DNA of 64,000 nt from Actinomycetaceae bacterium (GTDB lineage: Bacteria; Actinomycetota; Actinomycetes; Actinomycetales; Actinomycetaceae): assembly GCA_030538185.1 (NCBI GenBank), contig JAUNUK010000002.1:248001-312000 (forward strand). Reading direction: 5' to 3'. Each line of letters begins with the position of its first letter. The first letter of the stretch is position 1. Positions 1 through 7,519 of this stretch are shown one piece after another. The position numbers were made by a program, and so were the translations under genes. The notes beneath the pieces are model-generated. The model searched no databases. It was not told the origin of the DNA and saw nothing but the letters and a program-made list of their open reading frames with translations.

Positions 1-2321
1 ACGTGTCCCGGCGCCGTCCAGGGATCGAGGGATACGTAGTTGTTTGCTCCCCAGTGATAGTCGGCTGAGGTGATTTCATCGTGAACCCTAAACAGGGGGC
101 GTCCCCCTTCAACCGGACCCCTAAAGGGCACGCCGAGGGCAGCCACATCTAGGTGGACCCAGGTTTCAACACGGTTGTCGGGATCCAGGTTCAAGACCAC
201 CAAGACCGTGTCGGCCTCACCTGTGGGGGAGTGTTCAGCCGCGACATATTTTGAAAAGCAAATGACCGAGTCGCTTTCGGTTTCATGGAAAGTGATATTA
301 CGCAGGCGCTGCAAAGCGGGATGGGCCCTCCTGGCGGCATTCAAGCGCCTGATGATGGTCTCAAGGCCGACGTCATCAGCATGGTTCCAGTCACGTATTT
401 TGAACTCGTATTTTTCATTGTCGATTTGTTCTTCTGCCCCTGGTCGGGGCACGTTTTCGCAAAACTCATAGCCGGTTTGGATGCCCCAGGTGGGTGCGCC
501 AGTTGCCGCCAAGGTTGCACGCAAGGCGTACCCTCGCGGCCCGTGATTTTGCATGAACGGAGTGAGGATGTCGTGGGTCGCCGGCCAAAAAGCTGGGCGC
601 AAGACGTGGGCGGTGTCCCCAGCTAGTTCCTCGAGGTATTCGGTGATTTCTTCTTTGTTGTTGCGCCAGGTGTAGTACGTGTAGGACTGGTGGAAACCGA
701 TCATGCCCAGGGTGCGCATCATGGCTGGCCTTGTGAAGGCCTCGGATAAGAAGATGACATCGGGATACAAGACATTGAACTCGGCCAGGAGGCGTTGCCA
801 AAAATCTAGGGGTTTTGTGTGCGGGTTGTCGACCCTAAACAAGGTCACCCCGTGCCTGACCCAGAACTCCAACATCTCGAATATTGCTCGGTAGATGCCC
901 TCGGGGTCGTTGTCGAAGTTCAAGGGGTAGATGTCTTGGTACTTTTTGGGCGGGTTTTCGGCATACGCAATGGTGTTGTCGGCCCGTGTGGTAAACCACT
1001 GCGGGTGGTCTTTGACCCAGGGGTGGTCTGGTGAACACTGCAAGGCAATATCCATGGCCACTTCCAGGCCACATTCCTTGGCGCGTTTCATGAAGCGTTC
1101 AAAGGCTGCCATATCGCCAAGTTCGGGATGTATGGCATCGTGTCCGCCGTCTTTTGAGCCAATCGCATAGGGAGAGCCAGGATCCCCAGGCTCGGCTTCT
1201 AGCGAGTTGTTCCTGCCTTTTCTGAAGGTGGTGCCAATCGGATGGATGGGGGTCAGGTAGACGACGTCATATTCGCAACCAGCTATCCATTCCAGCATTT
1301 CGGCCGCGGTATCCAGGGTCCCAGATTCCACCGAACCGTCTGGCTTGATAAAGGCGCCAATAGAGCGGGGGAAGATCTCATACCAAGCCCCCACAAGGGC
1401 ACGCTCGCGATCCACGCGCAGGGGATAGGTGCGTGTGCTGCTCAGCAGGTCTCTCAGCGGATGCCTGCGCATAATCGAACGGATGCGCGAGTGGACCCCC
1501 GCGCTCAGGCGCACTTGCACCTGTGAGGTCTTATCGCGCAACAGTTGTGCTGCTTGCATCAAATGTGCGGCATCCGCTTTGTCAGGAGGGGTCTGACTGG
1601 GGTTCAAGAAGCCCTCACCCTTGACCGCTCGGTCCAAAATGCGAGCGCCTTCCTCCAGCATCAACTCCACATCCACACCATTGCGGATCTTGATGGTCGC
1701 ATCGTGGACCCAGGTCGCATACGGGTTAGACCAGGTATCTATCCTGAAAGCGTGCCTTCCTCGCTCTTTGGGGCACAGCCAGGCCTCATAACGGTCCAGG
1801 CCCCTGGCAATATCGACCATGCGCACACGTTCGACTTCTTCCCACTCAGGTTCTGGCCCCTGGTCGTAAATGTCCCAACCAGGTGTGCGCAGGCGCGGGT
1901 CAGCAGGACGCAATAAAACGGCTTCTGCCGCATAGGTGTCATGTCCCTCCCTGAAAACCGTTGCGCGCACGGGGAAGGCCTCACCTTCCACAACCTTGGC
2001 AGGCCAACGTCCTTCCTCCAGCACGGGAAACACCTCGGTTGCCGGGATTCTGGGGATCTTCACACTTGCGGGCACCTGCAGCTTGGGCAGTTTCGCCTCG
2101 CGGGGTTTCGCCTCGACATCCTGCACGGATGCCCCCGTCTTGGTGTCCTTCTGGGGGAGTTCTTTAGCATCGGGCTTCTTGCGCGTTTCGCCCTCGGAAA
2201 TAGTTTTTTTCGTCGAGGACGAGGCGATGGACTTCGCAAGAGCGGAGGACTGTGGAGGCTGAAGGCCAGGATCGGGGAAGAATGATGAACCGGGGGCTTT
2301 GTCGCCTGAGTGCTTGGCCAT
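1..2321 (-). CDS. glgE: GlgE alpha-1,4-glucan:maltose-1-phosphate maltosyltransferase (partial, 3' end off window)
   Basis: Transfers maltose from maltose-1-phosphate to the non-reducing end of alpha-1,4-glucans in the cytoplasmic GlgE pathway. The reverse-strand frame stays open from ATG at 2321, preceded by GGAGG, to the window edge, giving about 773 codons with only the extreme C terminus missing. GH13 signatures are visible: LTPIHPIG, the Asp of FRVDNPHTKP (nucleophile) and the Glu of FLSEAFTRP (acid/base). The first 90 or so residues form a Lys/Pro/Ser-rich, probably disordered extension that I do not recognise from typical GlgE proteins. Inside it, ISEGE is encoded by one copy of the dispersed CCGAGGGC motif (2190-2197). 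Divergent from glgP. Family call is secure; the role of the extension is unknown. Confidence 0.93.
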   Translation of the reverse strand, partial: MAKHSGDKAPGSSFFPDPGLQPPQSSALAKSIASSSTKKTISEGETRKKPDAKELPQKDTKTGASVQDVEAKPREAKLPKLQVPASVKIPRIPATEVFPVLEEGRWPAKVVEGEAFPVRATVFREGHDTYAAEAVLLRPADPRLRTPGWDIYDQGPEPEWEEVERVRMVDIARGLDRYEAWLCPKERGRHAFRIDTWSNPYATWVHDATIKIRNGVDVELMLEEGARILDRAVKGEGFLNPSQTPPDKADAAHLMQAAQLLRDKTSQVQVRLSAGVHSRIRSIMRRHPLRDLLSSTRTYPLRVDRERALVGAWYEIFPRSIGAFIKPDGSVESGTLDTAAEMLEWIAGCEYDVVYLTPIHPIGTTFRKGRNNSLEAEPGDPGSPYAIGSKDGGHDAIHPELGDMAAFERFMKRAKECGLEVAMDIALQCSPDHPWVKDHPQWFTTRADNTIAYAENPPKKYQDIYPLNFDNDPEGIYRAIFEMLEFWVRHGVTLFRVDNPHTKPLDFWQRLLAEFNVLYPDVIFLSEAFTRPAMMRTLGMIGFHQSYTYYTWRNNKEEITEYLEELAGDTAHVLRPAFWPATHDILTPFMQNHGPRGYALRATLAATGAPTWGIQTGYEFCENVPRPGAEEQIDNEKYEFKIRDWNHADDVGLETIIRRLNAARRAHPALQRLRNITFHETESDSVICFSKYVAAEHSPTGEADTVLVVLNLDPDNRVETWVHLDVAALGVPFRGPVEGGRPLFRVHDEITSADYHWGANNYVSLDPWTAPGH

Positions 2322-2498
2322 TGTGTCCTCCTAAGTCGAAACGCCAAGCGCAAAAGCTGTGACCTTATGGAAACTTTGCGCTCATGTTGCCGTGACTCCA
2401 GATGTGTCACTGTCACTAACCTTAGTCAAAGGCAAGCTAAAATGGCGGTTTACACCACACTTTTCCTTACGGGTGGCATTTGTCTCGAGTATCCCTCA

Positions 2499-2504
2499 TA
2501 CAAT
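2499..2504 (+). promoter_or_regulatory. Candidate -10 box of glgP
   Basis: TACAAT lies 6 bases before the GTG that best matches the GlgP N terminus, and no Shine-Dalgarno sequence is visible. A leaderless or nearly leaderless glgP transcript is therefore plausible. No good -35 hexamer at 16-18 bp spacing was seen. Confidence 0.35.
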
Positions 2505-2510
2505 GGCCTT

Positions 2511-5129
2511 GTGAGAGCTATTCGACGTTTTACAGTCCGTTCAGTCCTGCCCGATTCCTTGCTTTGCCTAGATCGCTTGGCTATGAATCTTCGCTGGTGT
2601 TGGCATCAGCCAACCCAACAGTTCTTTGAATCCTTAGACCCTGAGATTTGGAAAGAGACCCACGGGGATCCGATCACCCTCATAGGTTCCTTATCTCCTA
2701 AGCGCCTCGAAGAATTAGGTAATGACGAAGGCGTGGTGCGCCGTGCTCGAGAGTTAGACGAGCAACTCAGCGCGTACCTGAGCGAACCGCGTTGGTACCA
2801 CAACGATTTTGATAACCCGAACAAACCAGCCACCATTGCCTATTTCTCCGCAGAGTTTGGCATTACCGCTGTTTTGCCACAGTACTCGGGCGGACTCGGT
2901 ATTTTGGCCGGTGATCACCTGAAGTCTGCCTCGGACCTGGGTGTGCCCATTGTTGGTGTGGGCCTGCTTTACCAGGCGGGATATTTTAAACAATCCCTCA
3001 CCAGGGACGGCTGGCAGCGTGAGTCATATCCGCTGATTGACCCCGACAATTTGCCTCTGTCCTTGCTGCGTATGGCAGACGGCAAACCTGCGCGTATCTC
3101 CTTGCCCTTACCCAAGGGACGCACGCTGCACGCGCAAGTGTGGGTGGCGACCGTGGGGCGTGTGCCGCTGCTGCTGTTGGACTCGGAGGTCCCAGAAAAT
3201 GACGAGGTGTCCATGCGGGTCACCGACCGTTTATATGGCGGATCCTCGGACCACCGTTTGGAGCAAGAACTCCTCTTAGGTGTGGGCGGGGTGAAGGCCC
3301 TGCGCTTGTACTCGCAGATTACAGGGGCCTCGACTCCTGAGGTCTACCACTGCAACGAGGGGCACGCCGGCTTCCTTTCCATAGAGCGCATTCGCGAGCT
3401 CATGGAAGGCGAAGGCTTGGACTTCGCCTCGGCCATTGAGGCAGTCCGTTCGGCGACCTTGTTCACCACACATACCCCTGTTCCTGCAGGTATTGACCGT
3501 TTCAATAAGGACCTGGTGTCCCACTACTTGTCGGCCATGCCTCTACCTGGGGTCAGCACCGAGCAACTACTTGCCTTGGGTGCAGAGTCCTACCCAGGCG
3601 GTGACGCCTCGGTGTTCAACATGGCAGTTTTGGGTCTGCGCATGGGGCGGCGAGCCAATGGGGTAGCTAAGCTGCACGGCAAGGTTTCGCGCGGCATGTT
3701 CAACCAGCTGTGGCCTGGCCTGGATCGCTCTGAGGTTCCGATCACCTCGATCACCAACGGCGTTCACGGGTGGACCTGGGTGGATGGCAAGTTCCAAGAC
3801 TTGATTTCTCGCCATATGAACGGCGCGGAATACCTGTCGGGTCACGGCTGGAAAAAGCCAGTACACGAAGGTGGCGTCAGTGACGAAGAGTTGTGGGCCG
3901 TTCGGCGCGAGCTGCGTGCGCAACTGGTGGAAGCCGCCCGTAACCGAGTGCGCAACTCCTGGTTGGACCGAGGTGCAACACCCGCCGAATTGGGGTGGGT
4001 TGACGATTTCTTGGATCCGGATGTCTTGACGATTGGTTTCGCCCGCCGCGTGCCAACCTACAAGCGCTTGACCTTGATGATGAACAACCCGGAGCGCTTG
4101 CGCAAACTGCTGACCGATCCGAAGCGTCCCATCCAAATCTTGGTTGCTGGCAAGTCTCACCCTGATGATGAACAGGGCGTGTCCTTGATTCAACGTCTGG
4201 TGCAGTTTGCTGACGAACACGGGGTGCGTAACCGCATTGCCTTCCTGCCCAACTACGACATGGCCATGGCGCATGCACTGATGCCAGGTTGTGACGTGTG
4301 GTTGAATAACCCGCTGCGTCCTCTTGAGGCTTCAGGAACCTCGGGCATGAAGTGTGCTCTGAACGGGGCTTTGAACCTCTCCATCCTGGATGGCTGGTGG
4401 GACGAAATGTATGACGGCAACAATGGTTGGGCCATCCCGACTGCCGACGGTATTGACGATCCTGAGCGCCGCGACACTTTGGAAGCCGAGGCGCTCTACG
4501 ACCTGATCGAAAATACGGTTGCTCCCAGGTTCTACGACCGCGACGAGGCCGGGGTGCCCAGGCGCTGGGTAGAGATGATGCGTCATACCCTGGCTGCGAC
4601 AGGACCAAAGGTGCAGGCAACTCGCATGGTGCGCGACTATGTGGAGCAGCTTTACACCCCAATTTGTGAGGCTGCCAGGGTTCTGGATTCTTCTGGGCAC
4701 GTGCAGGCACGTGAGCTTGCCACTTGGAAGAAACAGGTGCATGACCAGTGGTCTCGAGTCGCGGTGCGCAACGTTACTTCACAGGTCGGTGACCAGGTTA
4801 AGGTCGGGGATACCATTCGCGTCACTGCGGACGTTTCCCTGGGTAACCTGCGTCCCGAGGACGTCCAGGTGCAACTCCTGTTCGGCAATGTCGATCAGGA
4901 AGACATGATCAACGATTATGCAATCATCTCGATGGACTGTGAAGAACAAAAGGGTGACCACTGGAGATACTCCCACGAAGGTGCTTTGAAATCCTCTGGT
5001 TCTAAGGGGTACACCGTGCGCGTGGTGCCGGTGAATCCCCTGTTGGATTCCTACAAGGAAATGGGTTTGGTGGCCTCGGCGGAACGTTCTGCCAGGGCTT
5101 CGCAAGCACATACTCAGTTCGGTTCGTAG
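2511..5129 (+). CDS. glgP: Alpha-glucan phosphorylase
   Basis: PLP-dependent phosphorylase that releases glucose-1-phosphate from glycogen-like glucans. The open frame extends upstream to 2310, but homology to actinobacterial GlgP begins at RAIRRFTVRSVLP, so the GTG at 2511 is chosen, giving 872 residues, usual for the family. Markers are the N-terminal NLRWCW, the substrate-site stretch VYHCNEGHAGF, and the C-terminal EASGTSGMK, whose Lys binds PLP. It is divergent from glgE and 2.4 kb from glgX, so synthesis, phosphorolysis and debranching of the same polymer are encoded close together. A strong hairpin follows. No frame disruption seen. Confidence 0.95.
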   Translation: MRAIRRFTVRSVLPDSLLCLDRLAMNLRWCWHQPTQQFFESLDPEIWKETHGDPITLIGSLSPKRLEELGNDEGVVRRARELDEQLSAYLSEPRWYHNDFDNPNKPATIAYFSAEFGITAVLPQYSGGLGILAGDHLKSASDLGVPIVGVGLLYQAGYFKQSLTRDGWQRESYPLIDPDNLPLSLLRMADGKPARISLPLPKGRTLHAQVWVATVGRVPLLLLDSEVPENDEVSMRVTDRLYGGSSDHRLEQELLLGVGGVKALRLYSQITGASTPEVYHCNEGHAGFLSIERIRELMEGEGLDFASAIEAVRSATLFTTHTPVPAGIDRFNKDLVSHYLSAMPLPGVSTEQLLALGAESYPGGDASVFNMAVLGLRMGRRANGVAKLHGKVSRGMFNQLWPGLDRSEVPITSITNGVHGWTWVDGKFQDLISRHMNGAEYLSGHGWKKPVHEGGVSDEELWAVRRELRAQLVEAARNRVRNSWLDRGATPAELGWVDDFLDPDVLTIGFARRVPTYKRLTLMMNNPERLRKLLTDPKRPIQILVAGKSHPDDEQGVSLIQRLVQFADEHGVRNRIAFLPNYDMAMAHALMPGCDVWLNNPLRPLEASGTSGMKCALNGALNLSILDGWWDEMYDGNNGWAIPTADGIDDPERRDTLEAEALYDLIENTVAPRFYDRDEAGVPRRWVEMMRHTLAATGPKVQATRMVRDYVEQLYTPICEAARVLDSSGHVQARELATWKKQVHDQWSRVAVRNVTSQVGDQVKVGDTIRVTADVSLGNLRPEDVQVQLLFGNVDQEDMINDYAIISMDCEEQKGDHWRYSHEGALKSSGSKGYTVRVVPVNPLLDSYKEMGLVASAERSARASQAHTQFGS

Positions 5130-5147
5130 TTACGAAGAACTAATCGA

Positions 5148-5190
5148 TTGAGGGGCTGAGTGCGTGTAGCACTTGGCCCCTCAATGGTTT
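5148..5190. terminator. Bidirectional terminator between glgP and the TetR gene
   Basis: A 9-bp stem (TTGAGGGGC at 5148-5156 with GCCCCTCAA at 5176-5184) encloses a 2x2 internal loop and a second 5-bp stem (AGTGC/GCACT). A T-rich stretch follows on the plus strand. It separates two convergent genes. Confidence 0.85.
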
Positions 5191-5245
5191 TTGGGAGTGT
5201 TGTGTGGGGCAGGGGTGGGGCGACTCCACCTATTAGCTCTACCGC

Positions 5246-5791
5246 TCACTTGCTCTTGGTGGCGGCTTTGATGTGGGTTTTTAGGGTGCGGATGGTTCTG
5301 GACAGAGCATCGGTGTCGTCGAAGGCTGCACCTAAAACTAGGGCGCCTTCGATGCCGGCGATGGTGCGCTCTGACAAGGATGCGGCTTCGCCTCTGGCGA
5401 CTCCTGCGTGCAAGAGCGCCTTTGTGAGGGCTGCGCGCCAACTGGTGTAGTGATCTTGAATGAGGTTTTGGAAGTCCCCGCCCTTGGCGTCTAGGGTCAC
5501 GAGGGAAGACAGAGACTGACTCTTTCCGTCCTCGTAGAAGGTTTGTAGCCCGTTGAACATTTTTGTGATGTCATTGTCCTCAAGTGGGGCGATGACCTCG
5601 CGTTCAAACTGTTGGGAGACGGCTTGAAAGACCTCTCGGAGCATCTGAGCCTTGCCGCCTTTGAACATGTGATACAAGGAGCCTCTGCCGAGGCCAGTGG
5701 TATTTGCGATGTTAGCAAGTGTTGTACCGGAATATCCGTGCTCAATGAACAACCCGGTCAGTTGCGAAAGAACTTTTTCCTTATCAGCCAT
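5246..5791 (-). CDS. TetR/AcrR family transcriptional regulator
   Basis: 181 residues. The N terminus is a TetR-type helix-turn-helix (FIEHGYSGTTLANIANTTGLGRGSLYHMF, about residues 14-45), followed by an all-helical ligand domain resembling TetR_C regulators of the YxaF/LmrA kind. Ligand and targets cannot be read from sequence. It stands 82 bp downstream of trpS on the same strand. The upstream region (about 5800-5845) contains repeated TGTTT.GAAC-like half-sites that could be an autoregulatory operator, a weak inference. The usual divergent transporter or oxidoreductase partner is absent: the neighbours are glgP (convergent) and trpS. Confidence 0.88.
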   Translation of the reverse strand: MADKEKVLSQLTGLFIEHGYSGTTLANIANTTGLGRGSLYHMFKGGKAQMLREVFQAVSQQFEREVIAPLEDNDITKMFNGLQTFYEDGKSQSLSSLVTLDAKGGDFQNLIQDHYTSWRAALTKALLHAGVARGEAASLSERTIAGIEGALVLGAAFDDTDALSRTIRTLKTHIKAATKSK

Positions 5792-5873
5792 ACTAAACCC
5801 CTATGTTTGAACGCTTAGTCCAGTATGTCCTGTTTCTGAACAAAACGTACAGAGGTGAAAGCGGTGTGTTGCG

Positions 5874-7010
5874 TTAGTACACCATCTGCATGGCTTCGCG
5901 GACTTCTTCTAGGGTTTCGTTGGCTACTTCATTGGCGCGTTGGTTGCCTGCTCGTAGGGCCTCTTGGAGGTAGGCCCTATCCGCAATGAGCTCTAGGCGC
6001 CGGGCTCGAATGGGGGCGAGCATATCGTTGATGGCGCTGGTGACTTCGGCCTTTAGGGCCCCACCACCTCCGTCGCCGATCCGGGCAGCGATGGCTTCGG
6101 GTGCCTCGCCGCTGGACATGGAGGCCATGAGTAAGAGGTTGGAAACTTCGGGCCGGTTCACAGGGTCATAGGTAATGTGTCTGTCTGCGTCCGTCACGGC
6201 CTTCTTCAAGACCTTCGCGGTGGTGTCAGCGTCCATGCCCAACTCGATAGTGTTTCCACGCGACTTCGACATTTTTTGCCCATCGGTCCCCAAGACACTC
6301 GCGGCCTCGGACAAAAGTGCTTCAGGATTGGGGAAGACGCGACGCTTCTTGTCACCCGCGCGCCCGTAGCGCTTATCGAATTTCGCGGCGATCTGCCTGG
6401 TCTGTTCCAGGTGAGGCAGTTGGTCTTTACCGACCGGTACAAGGTTTGCCTTGCAAAAGAGGATATCTGCGGCCTGATGCACGGGATAGGTCAATAACAG
6501 TCCCGACATGGCACGGCCTTCGGTAGCGTCCAACTCTGCCTTGACCGTAGGGTTCCTATGCAATTCACCCTCGGTAACCAGTGAAAGGAAAGGCAACATG
6601 AGTTGATTGAGCGCTGGGACAGAAGAGTGGGTGAATATTGTGCACTTGGCGGGGTCGATGCCGCATGCAAGGTAGTCAGCCAGCAGAGAATAGACACGTT
6701 CGCGCAGGTCGCCTACGCCGTCGCGGTCGGTGATGACCTGGTAGTCGGCAATGACAATGAAGGAGTCCAGGCCGCGGTTTTGCAGGGTGACGCGGTTTTT
6801 CAGTGTGCCGAAGTAGTGCCCCAAGTGCAGATTTCCGGTGGGCCGATCCCCAGTCAGCATCCTGAAACGGGAGGGATCTTCGAGGATAGCTGCCTCGATC
6901 TCTTGTGAGCGAGCACGGGTCCGTTGTAAGGATGCCTCGTCGGTGGAAGATTCTAAACGCAGGGCCCCGTCGCTTGGCGCAGGGACATTTTCTTCATTTC
7001 GCATTTCCAC
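5874..7010 (-). CDS. trpS: Tryptophanyl-tRNA synthetase
   Basis: Charges tRNA-Trp with tryptophan using ATP. Class I signatures are present: TGDRPTGNLHLGHYFG (HIGH-type) and DGQKMSKSRGN (KMSKS). GTG at 7010 is chosen because GAGGG sits 5 bases upstream; GTG at 7016 and ATG at 7004 are in frame and possible. The protein is about 378 residues, slightly longer than typical because of a 40-residue N-terminal lead before the catalytic core. No T-box leader is visible upstream. Transcribed toward the TetR gene. Confidence 0.95.
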   Translation of the reverse strand: MEMRNEENVPAPSDGALRLESSTDEASLQRTRARSQEIEAAILEDPSRFRMLTGDRPTGNLHLGHYFGTLKNRVTLQNRGLDSFIVIADYQVITDRDGVGDLRERVYSLLADYLACGIDPAKCTIFTHSSVPALNQLMLPFLSLVTEGELHRNPTVKAELDATEGRAMSGLLLTYPVHQAADILFCKANLVPVGKDQLPHLEQTRQIAAKFDKRYGRAGDKKRRVFPNPEALLSEAASVLGTDGQKMSKSRGNTIELGMDADTTAKVLKKAVTDADRHITYDPVNRPEVSNLLLMASMSSGEAPEAIAARIGDGGGGALKAEVTSAINDMLAPIRARRLELIADRAYLQEALRAGNQRANEVANETLEEVREAMQMVY

Positions 7011-7185
7011 AGTCACCCTCGTATCTTAGCCCGTCACACTGCGAAGGAAAGACACGCAAGGCATGGTTGTGGGCAATCTCGCCCTGTCTGCTCTTTCTTT
7101 ACTTCGCCATTTTCGTTACTGTTGAGTTTGAACGTGGCCAAAAAGCAATATTGCTCATCAAGGCATCGTGTAAGAAAGGTATTTC

Positions 7186-7404
7186 ATGCCCTATTTGGGT
7201 TCCACAGAACAACACGCCTATGACGTGGCTTCTCGCATGGTCGCGCGCGCGTGCTGGCTGATGTCTTTAGAAGATGCCCACGTATCTGACCAGACCAGGG
7301 CCGCAATGGTGGCGGACACGGTCGATATGCTCCTGGATTGGGCGGGAGAGATCGGCCTGGATTCCTTCAGGGCAGGGGACTTCTCGGCCCGCACGGTTGC
7401 CTAA
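7186..7404 (+). CDS. Small hypothetical protein (72 aa)
   Basis: ATG at 7186 is preceded by AGAAAGG at 6-base spacing, a good ribosome binding site. The product is a small, predicted helical, soluble protein (AYDVASRMVARACWLMSLEDAHVSD..., ending FSARTVA) without signal peptide or membrane segment. I do not recognise the family. It is monocistronic, divergent from trpS and followed at once by the long inverted repeat at 7414-7474. The coding evidence is the RBS and a single uninterrupted frame. Confidence 0.6.
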   Translation: MPYLGSTEQHAYDVASRMVARACWLMSLEDAHVSDQTRAAMVADTVDMLLDWAGEIGLDSFRAGDFSARTVA

Positions 7405-7413
7405 GCTAAACGC

Positions 7414-7474
7414 TCAGCTATGTATATGCGTCTAGCTTCGCTATACGGCAAGGGCGACGCATATACATAGCTGA
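7414..7474. repeat. 19-bp perfect inverted repeat with 23-nt spacer
   Basis: TCAGCTATGTATATGCGTC (7414-7432) is perfectly repeated as its reverse complement at 7456-7474. It lies between the 72-aa gene and the 3' end of glgX. Only A-rich sequence (ACAAAAACAA) follows on the plus strand, so it is not a textbook terminator in that direction. It may terminate both convergent transcripts as a cruciform-type hairpin or be a protein-binding dyad. Confidence 0.75.
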
Positions 7475-7519
7475 ACAAAAACAATTCATGCTGTCCCTGT
7501 CTGTGAAGCTGTAAGAAAG

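Noticed and set aside
2310-2510. Upstream in-frame start for glgP at 2310
   Set aside because: The added 67 residues are not homologous to GlgP and overlap the divergent promoter region and the glgE start.
3567-4710. Two long minus-strand frames (235 and 277 codons) opposite glgP
   Set aside because: They are complementary shadows of a well-conserved coding sequence, without ribosome binding sites or recognisable domains.
7017-7185. T-box or other leader upstream of trpS (and likewise leuS)
   Set aside because: No specifier stem, T-box core sequence or terminator/antiterminator pair was visible.
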